Shown: positions 23,141 through 32,875, counted from the stretch's first letter. The stretch: DNA of 42,021 nt from a bacterium (GCA_020061125.1 JAGUYV010000078.1:1-42021); one strand, 5' to 3'. Made by a program: numbers and translations. The notes: generated by a model from the sequence alone, not told the origin.

Positions 23141-24340
23141 TCAGAAGCCCACGAAGTACTCGAGCAGGGTGAGGTCGTTCTTGACCTTGGCGGTGCCGGC
23201 CGGGGGATCTTCCCGGTTGAACTCGTGTTCGAGCTGCAGCCAGGCGGCCTTGGCGAGATTGTGCTTCCAGGACAGGGCGATCTGCTGCTTGTCCCAGGTA
23301 GCGGTCTGTGCGGCCACGGGGGCTGTTTTGTAAGCGATCTGGCCGTACTGCACATACACCGAGTCGTTGTCGTCAACGGTGTAGCCGAGCACGGTCTGTC
23401 CGCCCTTGGACTTGTAGCCGCCGATGTCGGCGGTGGTGTACTCCGCCTGCCAGACCCAGGGGCCTTCCTTGTAGCGGAACTCGCCGCCCAGCATGGTGTG
23501 GCGGCGCTTGGTGGCGGTGAAGGCGGTGCGGGCCAGCAGGTTCGCGGCGTCCGTGTTGGACAGGCGCGCGGTGTAGCCGCTCAAGCCCAGTTCCAGGTTC
23601 TTGGTCACTTTGCCGCTGATGCGCATGGACACGGCCTTGTTGTTGTTGGTGTCCAGGCCGCTGGCCTCTTCGCGGTTGGCCAGCACGCGGGTAGCCTGAT
23701 TGTTGGTGGTGATGGCGTCGGCGCTGTTGGCGCTGAACAGGGCGATGCCCGCTCCGCGGGAGCCGATGGTGTAGCCGTTGATCACGCTGACATTGAGATC
23801 AATGTTGCCGCTGTCGAGCTTGTTCAGGGACTGGATGCCCCACACGCGATCGTGGTGGTAAGAGTCGCTGTACAGGCTGTAGTTGGACAGCAGGCGGTTC
23901 GGGCCGGTGGGCACGATGCCGTAGGACATGTTGCGGGTCTTACCGAAAATCATCTTGCTGCCCTTGCCGATGCCCAGCTCATCCACGCTCATGAAGGCGC
24001 TTTCCAGGTAGAACCCGTTGGTGGGGTAAAACCACAGGTTGGCCTGGGCATGGATTCTGTCGGACGCATCCCAGCGGGGCTGAAACGCGACTTCCGTGGA
24101 CTGGAAGGTGTTGGATTCGGCCTGGGACATCTCGAAGCGGCCGCGCAGATAGCCGGAGAACTTGAGGCTGCTGGCCGGGGCGCCCGCAGCGGCGCTGCCT
24201 GCTTCGAGCTTGGCGAGCTTGCTCTCGAGGGATGCGATCTGTTTTTTGACTTCGGCGATGTCGTCCTGCGCCAGAGCCGCAACACAAGCGCTGCCCGCGA
24301 TCATCAGGCTCATTATCATGGTGATAATGGTTTTTTTCAC
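23141..24340 (-). CDS. Porin-like outer membrane protein with N-terminal coiled coil
   Basis: About 399 residues. A GTG start with AAGGAGG 7 nt upstream is followed by a signal peptide (cleavage probably after AALA near residue 24). The mature protein begins with a short heptad helix, EVKKQIASLESKLAKLEAG (about 30-48), and then consists of alternating amphipathic strands such as LKFSGYLRGRFEMSQ. It ends in YFVGF with a terminal Phe, the signal for insertion by the BAM complex. The layout, coiled coil plus barrel, resembles porins anchored to peptidoglycan, but here the helix is short. It should be a general or substrate-specific channel; the solute is unknown. The gene is single with its own terminator. 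Longer frames upstream of the GTG lack a ribosome binding site. Confidence 0.88.
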   Translation of the reverse strand: MKKTIITMIMSLMIAGSACVAALAQDDIAEVKKQIASLESKLAKLEAGSAAAGAPASSLKFSGYLRGRFEMSQAESNTFQSTEVAFQPRWDASDRIHAQANLWFYPTNGFYLESAFMSVDELGIGKGSKMIFGKTRNMSYGIVPTGPNRLLSNYSLYSDSYHHDRVWGIQSLNKLDSGNIDLNVSVINGYTIGSRGAGIALFSANSADAITTNNQATRVLANREEASGLDTNNNKAVSMRISGKVTKNLELGLSGYTARLSNTDAANLLARTAFTATKRRHTMLGGEFRYKEGPWVWQAEYTTADIGGYKSKGGQTVLGYTVDDNDSVYVQYGQIAYKTAPVAAQTATWDKQQIALSWKHNLAKAAWLQLEHEFNREDPPAGTAKVKNDLTLLEYFVGF

Positions 24341-24513
24341 TACTCTGCCTCCTTGGAACCGTGATTTTTTTTGTTTGTCTTCTTTATATAAAGCCCCGGA
24401 TCCCTGGGAAACCGCGGCTTTGCACTGAAACCAGTACTTCTTCACACTCCCATTTCTTGACTGTAATATCCGCCTAGAATGTCATTCTTTGCTAAAAAAA
24501 TCACAATATATAT

Positions 24514-25818
24514 TTAGTCAAGTTTGCGCTTGTCCACCACTCTTTTTACTTTGCCCTCGCTGCGCTCCAGGGACTTTGGTTCCACCAGCTTGACTTTCAC
24601 GGACACTCCGAGCGTACTGGTCAGCTCGGCCTGGATCCGGTTCTTGAGTTCATGCATCTGCCTCATCTCGTCCATGAACAGATTTTCATGCACCTCGACC
24701 TGGACTTCGAGCTGGTCCATGGCTCCCTGCCGATCCACCACAATGAGGTAATGGGGTTGCGTGCCCTCGATCCCCAGAAGCACATGCTCGATCTGCTGCG
24801 GGTAAACATTGACGCCGCGGATGATGAGCATGTCGTCGCTGCGGCGGCGCACGCGCTCCATGCGCACCAGGGTGCGGCCGCACGCGCACGGCTCATAGTG
24901 CAGGCGCGTGAGGTCCCGCGTGCGGTAACGGAGCAGCGGCAGCCCTTCCTTGGTCAGCGTGGTGAGCACGAGTTCGCCCTCCCGCCCCTCGGGCATGGGT
25001 TCGCCGGTGTCAGGGTCTATGATTTCAGGCAGGAAATGATCTTCGGCGATGTGATGCCCGCAGCGCTCCAGGCACTCGCCCGCCACGCCCGGCCCCATGA
25101 TTTCGCTCAACCCGTAATTGTCCGTGGCCTTGATGAACATGCGCTCCTCGATCTGCGCGCGCATGGCTTCAGACCACGGCTCGGAGCCGAACAGGCCCAC
25201 TTTGAGATTGGTGCTCTTGGGGTCCACGCCCTGCTCTTCCATGGCCTCGGCGATGGTGAGGGCGTAGGACGGGGTGCATACCAGGGCGGAGGTTTTGTAA
25301 TCCTTGATGATGAGCACCTGGCGACGGGTGTTGCCCACGGAAGTGGGAATCACGGACGCGCCGATGAGTTCCGCGCCCTGGTGCAGGCCGAATGCGCCGG
25401 TGAACAGGCCATAGCCGAATGCGATCTGGATGAAATCCTCCCTGGAAACGCCCACAGCAGTCATCATGCGCGCGCACAGTTCGCTCCAGGTGCGCAGGTC
25501 GCGGGCCGTGTAGCCCACGACCGTGGGATGGCCCGTGGTGCCGCTCGATGAGTGGATGCGCACGATCTCGCGCAGGGGCACGGCGAACATTTCATAGGGA
25601 TAGGCTTCGCGCAGGTCGTCCTTGACCGTGAAGGGCAGCTTGCGCAGGTCGTCCAGGCTCGATATGTCCTCGGGAAGCAGGCCCAGGTCGTCGAATTTCT
25701 TTTTGTAGAATTTCACATTGCGGCAGCAGCGGTTGACCGTGGCCTGCAGGCGTTCGAGCTGAAGCTGGCGCAGGTCCTCGCGCTTCATGGTTTCGTATTC
25801 GGGTTTGAAGATCGCCAT
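24514..25818 (-). CDS. Phenylacetate-CoA ligase family protein (PaaK-like), copy 1
   Basis: A 434-residue AMP-forming CoA ligase of the PaaK family. The ATP motif is SSSGTTGHP (90-98), [10 protein letters not shown] lies near residue 235, and the C-terminal lid carries [17 protein letters not shown]. Such enzymes make phenylacetyl-CoA from phenylacetate, ATP and CoA; close relatives use other aryl acids. It overlaps livF by one nucleotide (TAATG), so it is the last gene of the long liv/ior cluster. A second PaaK-like gene lies in the same cluster and is clearly divergent from it. In such clusters these ligases link free aryl acids to the aryl-CoA made by indolepyruvate oxidoreductase; the direction of reaction here is not known. 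Confidence 0.93.
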   Translation of the reverse strand: MAIFKPEYETMKREDLRQLQLERLQATVNRCCRNVKFYKKKFDDLGLLPEDISSLDDLRKLPFTVKDDLREAYPYEMFAVPLREIVRIHSSSGTTGHPTVVGYTARDLRTWSELCARMMTAVGVSREDFIQIAFGYGLFTGAFGLHQGAELIGASVIPTSVGNTRRQVLIIKDYKTSALVCTPSYALTIAEAMEEQGVDPKSTNLKVGLFGSEPWSEAMRAQIEERMFIKATDNYGLSEIMGPGVAGECLERCGHHIAEDHFLPEIIDPDTGEPMPEGREGELVLTTLTKEGLPLLRYRTRDLTRLHYEPCACGRTLVRMERVRRRSDDMLIIRGVNVYPQQIEHVLLGIEGTQPHYLIVVDRQGAMDQLEVQVEVHENLFMDEMRQMHELKNRIQAELTSTLGVSVKVKLVEPKSLERSEGKVKRVVDKRKLD

Positions 25819-26549
25819 TATTCCCAGACCTCCTTGTAGCCCTTGCCGAGGTAGGCGCGTTTGACTTCCTTGTTGGCCATGAGTTCGTCCACCGGGCCTT
25901 GCAGCGCCACGCGGCCGGTTTCGAGCACATAGGCGCGCCGGGCCATGGCGAAGGCGAGCCGCACATTCTGTTCCACCAGAAGCAGGGTGAGGCCCTGTTT
26001 CTGCAAATCGCCGAGCACGGCGAAAATCTCCTCGATGATCGTGGGCGCCAGGCCCATGGACGGTTCGTCCAACAGCAAGAGCCTGGGCCTGGCCATGAGC
26101 GCACGGCCCACAGCCACCATCTGCTGCTCGCCTCCGCTCAAGGTGCCTGCGAGCTGCGCGCGGCGTTCCTTGAGGCGCGGGAAAATTTCGTAGATGCGCT
26201 CCAGGTCGGTGTCGAGCTGCGCGCGGTCCGCGGCGTAGCGGTGGTACGCGCCCAGCATGAGGTTGTCCTGCACCGTGAGCGTGGCGAACAGCTTGCGCCC
26301 CTCGGGCACGAGCGCAATGCCTCGCCGGATCACACGCGCCGGCGCCATGGCCGTGATGTTTTCGTCAAAGAGCTGAATCGTTCCTTTGCGCGGAGGCAGC
26401 AGCCCTGTGATGCTCTTCATGAGCGTGCTCTTGCCCGCTCCGTTGGCGCCGATCAGCGCCACGGCTTCACCCTCGCTCACATGCAGGGACACGCCGTGCA
26501 GCACTCGCAGGTTTCCGTAATTCGTTGACAGACTCTGCACTTTCAGCAT
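25818..26549 (-). CDS. livF: Branched-chain amino acid ABC transporter ATP-binding protein LivF
   Basis: A 243-residue ABC ATPase. Walker A is GANGAGKST (about 34-42), the signature is LSGGEQQ (about 137-143) and Walker B is [11 protein letters not shown], which with the length and the closing [12 protein letters not shown] identifies LivF. LivF pairs with LivG to drive the LivHM permease. The gene is preceded by an unusual 227-nt gap after livG that holds a heptamer repeat; elsewhere livG and livF are normally adjacent. There is no clear Shine-Dalgarno in front of the ATG. The stop codon overlaps the start of the paaK-like gene. Confidence 0.93.
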   Translation of the reverse strand: MLKVQSLSTNYGNLRVLHGVSLHVSEGEAVALIGANGAGKSTLMKSITGLLPPRKGTIQLFDENITAMAPARVIRRGIALVPEGRKLFATLTVQDNLMLGAYHRYAADRAQLDTDLERIYEIFPRLKERRAQLAGTLSGGEQQMVAVGRALMARPRLLLLDEPSMGLAPTIIEEIFAVLGDLQKQGLTLLLVEQNVRLAFAMARRAYVLETGRVALQGPVDELMANKEVKRAYLGKGYKEVWE

Positions 26550-26562
26550 GGGTGTCCGGGTC

Positions 26563-26593
26563 CCGTGTTCCGTGTTCCGTGTTCCGTCTTCCG
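26563..26593. repeat. Tandem heptamer CCGTGTT repeat in the livG-livF gap
   Basis: Three exact CCGTGTT units, one CCGTCTT and a final CCG. The gap 26550-26776 separates two genes of one operon; apart from this array and a degenerate CGCGGAG repeat near 26629 I see no gene, promoter or terminator in it. Confidence 0.75.
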
Positions 26594-26776
26594 CAAAGGC
26601 AAAAGATTAAATGTCAAAATATACCGCGGAGGCGCGCAGATGCGGAGATGTGTTTCTGCTCGGCCATGGGCCGGGTTCGGCGTGAACCCTGTGGCCGTTG
26701 TGACTGGCGCTGCCTTCAAGACTCCCTCTCAATTTCCAATAACTGTTCCGCAATTCGCCAATGCGCCCCTTTGTCT

Positions 26777-27553
26777 CTATTCCGCAACATACTCCGCGCC
26801 CAGATAAACGCGGATGACCTCGGGGTCGTTCTGCACCTCGCGGGGCAGGCCTTCGGCGAGCTTGCTGCCGAAATCCAGGACCATGACCTCGTCGGAAATG
26901 TTCATGACCAGGGACATGTCGTGCTCAACCAGGAGCACGGTCACGCCCGTGTCGCGGATGCGGCAGATGAGCTGCGCGATTTCCTCGGTCTCACGCGTGT
27001 TGAGGCCCGCGGCAGGCTCGTCGAGCAGCAGCAGTTTCGGTTCGGTGGCCAGGGCGCGCGCGATCTCGAGGGTCTTCTGCTGGCCGAAGGCGAGGCTGTG
27101 CGCGTCCGTGGCGGCGATGTCCGAGAGGCCCACGAATTCAAGATGCTCGAGGGCCGCGGCGCGGATGCGGCGCTCCTCGGAGATGGCGTGGGGCATTCGC
27201 AGCGCGGCGCCCAGGAATCCGGTGCGGGTGCGGCAGTGCCGGCCCACCATGACATTTTGTATCGCGCTCATGCCCCGGAACAGTTTCACATTCTGGAAGG
27301 TGCGCGCAATGCCCAGGCGCGTAATTTCGTGCGAGGGCATGGACGCTATGTCCCGGCCCTGGAACATGATGCTACCGGCCGATGGAGGGAATGCGCCCGC
27401 AACCATGTTGAATATGGTGGTCTTACCCGCTCCGTTGGGGCCGATGATGGACTTGACATGCCCGGAGCGCACCTGGAAGCTCACGCCGTCCACGGCCTGC
27501 AGGCCGCCGAACCGCTTGCCCAGGTCTCGCACATCAAGCAAAGTGTCGCTCAT
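26777..27553 (-). CDS. livG: Branched-chain amino acid ABC transporter ATP-binding protein LivG
   Basis: About 258 residues. Walker A is GPNGAGKTT, the signature helix reads LAFGQQKTLEIARAL and Walker B is LLLDEPAAGLN; the closing VIRVYLGAEYVAE is the usual LivG end. The ATG at 27553 is chosen because GGAG lies 6 nt upstream; the in-frame ATG at 27559 abuts that site. The gene follows livM by 19 nt. It hydrolyses ATP at the inner face of the LivHM permease. Family members carry branched-chain amino acids, but in clusters with ior/paaK genes the substrate could be aromatic amino acids or aryl acids. Confidence 0.93.
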   Translation of the reverse strand: MSDTLLDVRDLGKRFGGLQAVDGVSFQVRSGHVKSIIGPNGAGKTTIFNMVAGAFPPSAGSIMFQGRDIASMPSHEITRLGIARTFQNVKLFRGMSAIQNVMVGRHCRTRTGFLGAALRMPHAISEERRIRAAALEHLEFVGLSDIAATDAHSLAFGQQKTLEIARALATEPKLLLLDEPAAGLNTRETEEIAQLICRIRDTGVTVLLVEHDMSLVMNISDEVMVLDFGSKLAEGLPREVQNDPEVIRVYLGAEYVAE

Positions 27554-27572
27554 CGTCATCTCCGCGCGCGTT

Positions 27573-28649
27573 TCATGATGCGTCCGAAACGCGCCGCTTT
27601 CCGCGCACGGCGCGCACGCGGCGCGCCAGCGTCCGGAACATGTCCGCCGTGCCCGTGAATATGCCCTGCGGCATGAAAATCATGAACACGATGATAATCA
27701 GGCCGTAAATCAGGACATCGAGTTCCTGAAATTTCTGAATGAGTTTGAAAATCTGCGTGTCGCTCAACCCGAGGCTGTTGTGGATAAAATCCGGCAGGTC
27801 CGCGGCCTTGACTTTCTGGGTGCGGCGCAGGAACTCTGGCAGCAGAGACAGCAGCACCGTGGCGCAGAGCGTGCCCCACAGGTTGGCCATGCCGCCCACG
27901 GCCACCATGGCCACGAAAATTACGGACAGCATCAGCTCCGCGGAATTGGCGCCGATGAACCCGTCGTAGTGGACATAGAGGAACCCGGCGTACGCGGCCA
28001 TGCCCGCGCTCAACACGAACACCTTGAGCTTGAACGCGCTCGTGTTCACGCCCGCGGCGTTGGCCGCTTCCTCGTTGCCGTGGATGCTCATAAGCGCGCG
28101 TCCGGGACGCGACCGGATGATGTTGCCGGCCAGGAGCATGAACACCGCCACATTAATCCACACGAAAAGGAAATAGAAAATGCCCCCGTCCTCGGCGAGG
28201 TTGGTTCCGAAAAGAGTCAGCGGCGGCGCGCCCGAGATGCCGCTCGAACCGCCGGTGAACTCGATGCTCGAATGAATCAGCGAATACACGATCACGCCGA
28301 ATCCGAGAGTGGCCATGGCCAGGTAGTGACCGCGCAGGCGCAAAGTGGGAATGCCGATCAGAAACGCGACCGCGCACGAGAGCGCGACCGCGCACACAAG
28401 GCCGCCCCACAGGGGAACCCCGTACCGGATTGTGAGAATGGCCGAGGTGTAGCCCCCGATGGCGTAAAACGCGGCGTGGCCGATGGACACCTGCCCGGCG
28501 TAGCCCACCAGCAGGCACATGCCGATGGTCACGATGCAGTACATCCCCGCCCGCGTGAGCAGCATCAGCGTGTACAGTTTTCCAAATACGAAAAGATATC
28601 CGAGCAGCACGCTCAACACCGCAAAGGGTTTCCAGTCGAAGCGGTCCAT
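27573..28649 (-). CDS. livM: Branched-chain amino acid ABC transporter permease LivM
   Basis: A 358-residue integral membrane protein with eight or more hydrophobic helices. The conserved stretch VGYAGQVSIGHAAFYAIGGY (about 48-67) and the cytoplasmic coupling segment GRALMSIHGNEEAANAAGVN mark the LivM family. LivM and LivH form the channel of the transporter. The C-terminal tail of about 25 residues is Arg/Lys-rich. It starts just after the livH stop with a 3-nt gap, and the weak ribosome binding site suggests coupling to livH translation. Confidence 0.93.
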   Translation of the reverse strand: MDRFDWKPFAVLSVLLGYLFVFGKLYTLMLLTRAGMYCIVTIGMCLLVGYAGQVSIGHAAFYAIGGYTSAILTIRYGVPLWGGLVCAVALSCAVAFLIGIPTLRLRGHYLAMATLGFGVIVYSLIHSSIEFTGGSSGISGAPPLTLFGTNLAEDGGIFYFLFVWINVAVFMLLAGNIIRSRPGRALMSIHGNEEAANAAGVNTSAFKLKVFVLSAGMAAYAGFLYVHYDGFIGANSAELMLSVIFVAMVAVGGMANLWGTLCATVLLSLLPEFLRRTQKVKAADLPDFIHNSLGLSDTQIFKLIQKFQELDVLIYGLIIIVFMIFMPQGIFTGTADMFRTLARRVRAVRGKRRVSDAS

Positions 28650-28652
28650 GGA

Positions 28653-29546
28653 TCAGAAATCTTTCAGTCGCGCGACTTCGGCTTTGCCGAGGATGCCGCT
28701 GGGTTTGACGAACAGCACGAGCAGAAGCAGGGCCAGGGTGATGGCTTCCTTGTAGGTGGGTGACAGAAATCCGGCGCTGAATGTCTCGAACAGGCCGATG
28801 AGAATGCCCGCGAGCACCGCGCCCACGCTGTTGCCCAGGCCGCCGATGATGGCGACCTCGAAGCCTCGAAGCCCGAAGTATGGGCCGCGCCCGTATTCCA
28901 TGCTCGCGCCGGGCGTGTACACCACGCCGGCCACCGCGCCCAGGGCCGCGCTCAAGGCGAACGACAGCAGCACGATGCGGTCCACATTGATGCCCATCAG
29001 CAGCGCGGCCTCGCGGTTTTCCGCGCATGCGCGCATGGCCTTGCCCGTCACGGTTTTTTCAAAGAACCAGTACAGAGCCGCCACCACCAGGGCCACGATC
29101 ACAAGCACGAGAAGCGTGTCCCATTTGATGATGGCGTCCATGAACCGGATGGGCGGCGCGTCAATGAACGGGTCCAGGCGCTGCGGATACTTGCCCCAGA
29201 TGAGCATGGCCACGCCGCGCATGAAAATCGAACCGCCGATGGTGATGATGACCATTGTGATCACCGATGGCTTTTTGAGCGGCGCGATGGCGGTTCTGTG
29301 AAACAGGGCGCCGATGCCGGCCAAAGCCAGAACCGTGATGGGAAACGCCACGGGCGCGGGAATGCCCCACGCCATGCACAGCGTGATCATGATGAACGAG
29401 CCGAACACGGCGAACTCGCCCTGCGCGAAATTGATGATCCCGGTGGCGTTGTAGATGATGTTCAGCCCCAGCGCCACGAGGATGTAGGTGCCGCCGTTGG
29501 CCAGGCCGGAAAAAGTGAATTGAATGATTTGAGACAGCAGGCTCAT
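28653..29546 (-). CDS. livH: Branched-chain amino acid ABC transporter permease LivH
   Basis: About 297 residues, almost entirely hydrophobic helices. The opening QFTFSGLANGGTYILVALGL and NATGIINFAQGEFAVFGSF are the classic LivH start; the ENREAALLMGINVDRIVLLS stretch is the coupling loop. The ATG at 29546 fits the family start; the frame continues upstream with Arg/His-rich sequence unlike LivH. It follows livK after a 141-nt gap with a strong GC hairpin, so permease genes are probably expressed below the level of the binding protein. Confidence 0.93.
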   Translation of the reverse strand: MSLLSQIIQFTFSGLANGGTYILVALGLNIIYNATGIINFAQGEFAVFGSFIMITLCMAWGIPAPVAFPITVLALAGIGALFHRTAIAPLKKPSVITMVIITIGGSIFMRGVAMLIWGKYPQRLDPFIDAPPIRFMDAIIKWDTLLVLVIVALVVAALYWFFEKTVTGKAMRACAENREAALLMGINVDRIVLLSFALSAALGAVAGVVYTPGASMEYGRGPYFGLRGFEVAIIGGLGNSVGAVLAGILIGLFETFSAGFLSPTYKEAITLALLLLVLFVKPSGILGKAEVARLKDF

Positions 29547-29646
29547 GCCGTGATGCGCTCCCGGGGAAAAACGGAGCGTCCGCGCGCGGGCCATGCACAT
29601 GCGCCCGTTGCGCGGATGCGGGTGAAACTCGGTGAACAAGCAAAGA

Positions 29647-29673
29647 GGCCGGCCGCGGCGTGCGCGGCCGGCC
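29647..29673 (-). terminator. Strong hairpin between livK and livH (attenuating or mRNA-stabilising)
   Basis: A perfect 11-bp GC stem, GGCCGGCCGCG, 5-nt loop, CGCGGCCGGCC, starting 14 nt after the livK stop on the minus strand and followed only by TCTTTGCTT, a poor U-tract. It is either a leaky terminator or a 3'-end stabiliser that lets the binding protein be made in excess over the permease, as known for other ABC operons. Confidence 0.6.
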
Positions 29674-29687
29674 CCGGTGTAAACGGT

Positions 29688-30920
29688 TTACTGCTCGAGC
29701 AGCGCGAAGCTGCCGTTCTTCACGGTCAGCAGGGACAGAGAGTCCATGCCCAGGCCGTTGTGGTCCGTGGGGGTGAACTTGAACACGCCGCCGGTTCCAA
29801 TGAAGGTGGAATTTTCGATGGCGTCACGGATGGCGGCCTTGTCCGTGCCCGCCTCCTTGATGGCGTTCACGACGATCCACAGGGCGTCGTATGCGTGCCC
29901 GCCGAATGTGCTGACTTCCTCGGCGAAGCGGCTTTCATAGGCTTCCTTGTAATCCACGAGCACTTTCTTCTGGGGATCGCCGTCCGGCAGATTGTGCGCG
30001 ACCAGCAGGCGGCCGCCCGCGAAGATGATGCCGTTGGCGGCGTCGCCCGCGGCTTCCACATACTTGATGTTGCCGAATCCGTGGCTCTGGTACAGCGGGA
30101 TCTTGATGCCCAGTTCCTTCATTTTCTTGGGCACGATGGACTGGGCCGGGAGAATGGTCCAGTTGATCGCGGCCTGAAGGGACGCATCGGCCTTGACTTT
30201 GGTGAGCAGGGTTTCGAGATCGCCTTCCGTGGCCGCCGGCTCATAGGCGAGTTCCGCGGCGATCTGCACGCCGTGGTCCGCAGCGTAGGCCTTGATCTGC
30301 TTGAGGCCTTCCTGGCCGAACGCTTCGTTGCCGTACAGCACGGCGATCTTGGTGATGCCGGCGTCCTGCATCTGCTGCAGGAGATGGCGGGCGACATAGC
30401 TGTCCTTCTGGGGGGTCTTGAACACCCAGGGGTTCAGAGGCTCGACGATGGCTTCGGCCGCGGCCGCGGAGATCAGGACGGTTTTGTTCTGGCCCATGAA
30501 ATCCTTGATGGCCATGGTGTTGCCGCTGCGGGAAGGCCCGATGATGGCAACGACTTCATCCTCGAAAATCAGTTTCTTGGCCAGTTCCTGGGTCTTGGCT
30601 TCGTCGCCCTCGTCGTCGTACACGATGACATCAATGGGAGAGCCGTTGATTCCGCCCGCGGCGTTGATCTGCTCTTCGAGCATTTCCACGGTTTTCTTTT
30701 CAGGCTCGCCCAGGAACGAGGCTTTGCCCGTGACCGAGAAGATGGCGCCGATCTTGATGGCTTCGCCCTTGGCTTCTCCGCCGACTTTTTCCTTGATGTT
30801 CTTTGCGGCTTCGGTGCCTTTTTCGCGCGCCTGTTTTGCAGCCTTGCAGCCGACCATGGAGCCGGCGAAGGCGGCCAGGGCCAGGAGCAGGCCCAGGGTG
30901 ATGATGCGTTTTTTCAACAT
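29688..30920 (-). CDS. livK: Branched-chain amino acid-type ABC transporter substrate-binding lipoprotein LivK
   Basis: About 410 residues. A lipoprotein signal peptide ends in SMVGC (Cys near residue 25), so the protein is tethered to a membrane. A Lys/Glu-rich linker of about 30 residues follows, then the periplasmic-binding fold typical of leucine/isoleucine/valine-binding proteins, starting IKIGAIFSVTGKASFLGEPE and including GPSRSGNTMAIKDFM. The ligand is not readable by eye and may be an aromatic rather than a branched amino acid given the neighbours. AGGAGG at 30931-30936 serves either the ATG at 30920 (10 nt) or the in-frame GTG at 30926 (4 nt); the ATG is given. Confidence 0.92.
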   Translation of the reverse strand: MLKKRIITLGLLLALAAFAGSMVGCKAAKQAREKGTEAAKNIKEKVGGEAKGEAIKIGAIFSVTGKASFLGEPEKKTVEMLEEQINAAGGINGSPIDVIVYDDEGDEAKTQELAKKLIFEDEVVAIIGPSRSGNTMAIKDFMGQNKTVLISAAAAEAIVEPLNPWVFKTPQKDSYVARHLLQQMQDAGITKIAVLYGNEAFGQEGLKQIKAYAADHGVQIAAELAYEPAATEGDLETLLTKVKADASLQAAINWTILPAQSIVPKKMKELGIKIPLYQSHGFGNIKYVEAAGDAANGIIFAGGRLLVAHNLPDGDPQKKVLVDYKEAYESRFAEEVSTFGGHAYDALWIVVNAIKEAGTDKAAIRDAIENSTFIGTGGVFKFTPTDHNGLGMDSLSLLTVKNGSFALLEQ

Positions 30921-31001
30921 GTCCACACAACCTCCTGAATTGTTGGGGCGGGCGTGCAGGACGCCGCCCTTTACTAATAGTGATATATGGGCATCCCCGC
31001 G

Positions 31002-31430
31002 TCAGACCGTGTAAACTTCTTCCGGCGTGAGGACCTTGATGCCGTTCTTCTCGAATATGTCCAGAGTCTTTTCCTTGTCTTCCACTCGCAGAATGACCAC
31101 GGCGTTCTGGCCCGACTTGTGAAAGAAGGCATAGAGATACTCCACATTCACGCCGTTGTCGCTCAACACCTGAAGGAGCGAGGCCAGTCCGCCGGGCCGG
31201 TCCGGGGCTTCGGCGGCGATCACGCGGGTGGCCGTGGCCGTGACGCCCGCGGCCTTGAGCGCCTCGAGCGCCTTGTCCGTGTCCGAGGCGATGAAGCGCA
31301 GCACGCCGAAATCCGAGGTGTCGGCCACGCTCAATGCGCGGATGTTCACTCCGGCTTCGCCGATGATCCGGGTGATTTCCGCAAGCCGCCCGGATTTGTT
31401 TTCCAGAAATACGGATATCTGTCTGACCAT
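31002..31430 (-). CDS. Tandem ACT-domain protein
   Basis: A 142-residue protein made of two ACT domains, residues 1-65 (QISVFLENKSGRLAEITRII) and about 70-140 (with DRPGGLASLLQVLSDNGVNV). ACT pairs bind small ligands, most often amino acids, and regulate enzymes or transport. It has no catalytic or DNA-binding part. Small tandem-ACT proteins are regularly found with ior and paaK genes; a sensor of aromatic amino acids is the natural guess but not shown. GGAGGG lies 9 nt before the ATG. A promoter-like region with a 7-bp inverted repeat lies just upstream, so the gene may also be expressed apart from the genes before it. Confidence 0.92.
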   Translation of the reverse strand: MVRQISVFLENKSGRLAEITRIIGEAGVNIRALSVADTSDFGVLRFIASDTDKALEALKAAGVTATATRVIAAEAPDRPGGLASLLQVLSDNGVNVEYLYAFFHKSGQNAVVILRVEDKEKTLDIFEKNGIKVLTPEEVYTV

Positions 31431-31459
31431 GCCGTGTGTCCCTCCCGGTTTGCTGCGGA

Positions 31460-31496
31460 GTTGATGATTTATTATACATCAACGCCGGTTTGTCAA
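31460..31496 (-). promoter_or_regulatory. Possible internal promoter with operator before the ACT gene
   Basis: Minus strand: TTGACA (31496-31491) directly after the paaK stop, then TATAAT (31476-31471) at 14-nt spacing, or AATAAA at 17 nt. The -10 region is the centre of a perfect inverted repeat, GTTGATG-N10-CATCAAC (31460-31483). The short spacing with TATAAT lowers confidence, but a perfect -35 and a palindrome over the -10 are unlikely to be accidental. Confidence 0.5.
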
Positions 31497-32804
31497 TTAT
31501 ATGTTGCGCTTGTCCACGATGCGCACGGCCTTGCCTTCGCTGCGCTGGATGGTCTTGGGCTCCACGAGCTTGATTCTGGTGCCGATGAGAAGCACGCTTT
31601 CGAGTTCCTGCCTGATGCGGGCCTCGAGTTTTTCCAGCTCGCGGATTTCGTCGCTGAAAAGCTGCTCGGACACTTCGAGCCAGATCTCGAGGGTGTCCAT
31701 GGATTTCTGCCGGTCCACCACGATCTGATAATGCGGCTCCACGCCCTGGATGCCCATGATCACGCTCTCGATCTGGGACGGGTACACATTGACGCCGCGC
31801 ACGATGAGCATGTCGTCGCTGCGGCCGGTGACGCGCTCCATGCGCACATGGGTGCGGCCGCAGGGGCACGGCTCGGGGTGCAGGGCCGTGATGTCCCGCG
31901 TGCGGTAGCGCAGAATCGGAAACGCCTTGCGCGACACATTGGTGAACACGAGTTCGCCCTTTTCGCCCGGGGGCAGCGGCTCCAGGGTCTCGGGATCTAT
32001 GACCTCGGGAATGAAGTGATCGTCGAACACATGCAGGTGATTCTTTTCGAGGCATTCGCTGGCCACGCCCGGGCCGATGAGTTCGGTCAGCCCGTAGATG
32101 TCAATGGCCGTGATGCCGGTTTTGCTCTCGATCTGCTCGCGCATTTTTTCGGACCACATTTCAGCGCCGAACACGCCCACGCGCAGGTCGAGCTGGCGGA
32201 TGTCCACGCCCGCTTCCTCGGCGGCCTCGAACAGGTGCAGCGCGTAGCTGGGCGTGGAGCACAGAACCGTGGAGCCGAAGTCCTGCATGACCAGAATCTG
32301 GCGCTTGGTGTTGCCGCCGCTGATGGGGATGACCGTGGCGCCGATGCGCTCGGCGCCATAGTGCGCGCCCAGTCCGCCGGTGAACAGGCCGTACCCGTAG
32401 GCGTTCTGGATCACATCCTTGCGGGTCACGCCCGCGCAGGTGAAGGTGCGGGCCATGAGTTCGGCCCACAGGCGGATGTCTTCCTTGGTGTACGCGCCCA
32501 CTTTGGGCTTGCCCGTGGTGCCGCTGGACGAGTGGATGCGCACGATGTCCTTCATGGGCGACGCGAACATGCCGAACGGGTAGTTCGCAGCCAGGTCGTC
32601 TTTGGTGGTGAATGGCAGTTTGCTGATGTCGGACAGCTTGTGGATGTCGCGCGGCTTCACGCCCGCTTCGTCCATGGCTTTTTTGTAAAACGGCACTTTG
32701 TCGTAGATGCGGCGCACCATGCGCTTGAGCTTTTCGAGCTGCAGTTCGGCCTTGCGCTTCTCGGGCATGGTTTCGTAGCGCTTGTTCCAGATGATGTGGC
32801 TCAT
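31497..32804 (-). CDS. Phenylacetate-CoA ligase family protein (PaaK-like), copy 2
   Basis: A 435-residue AMP-forming aryl-CoA ligase. The ATP motif is SSSGTTGKP (92-100), [11 protein letters not shown] lies near residue 237 and the C-terminal [18 protein letters not shown] is typical of PaaK. It shares these motifs with copy 1 at 24514-25818 but differs along much of its length, so the two are old paralogues with possibly different aryl substrates. It lies between iorB and the ACT gene, a known arrangement in anaerobes that degrade aromatic amino acids. GGAGG is 9 nt upstream of the ATG. Confidence 0.94.
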   Translation of the reverse strand: MSHIIWNKRYETMPEKRKAELQLEKLKRMVRRIYDKVPFYKKAMDEAGVKPRDIHKLSDISKLPFTTKDDLAANYPFGMFASPMKDIVRIHSSSGTTGKPKVGAYTKEDIRLWAELMARTFTCAGVTRKDVIQNAYGYGLFTGGLGAHYGAERIGATVIPISGGNTKRQILVMQDFGSTVLCSTPSYALHLFEAAEEAGVDIRQLDLRVGVFGAEMWSEKMREQIESKTGITAIDIYGLTELIGPGVASECLEKNHLHVFDDHFIPEVIDPETLEPLPPGEKGELVFTNVSRKAFPILRYRTRDITALHPEPCPCGRTHVRMERVTGRSDDMLIVRGVNVYPSQIESVIMGIQGVEPHYQIVVDRQKSMDTLEIWLEVSEQLFSDEIRELEKLEARIRQELESVLLIGTRIKLVEPKTIQRSEGKAVRIVDKRNI

Positions 32805-32875
32805 TGCGTGAGACCTCCGATGCGGCGCGCGCCCCGCCGGGGACCGCGCCCGTGAATTCTTGCGGCGCGCCGCGC

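Noticed and set aside
26563-26593. CRISPR-like array
   Set aside because: Units of 7 nt follow each other with no spacers; there is no cas gene in the window.
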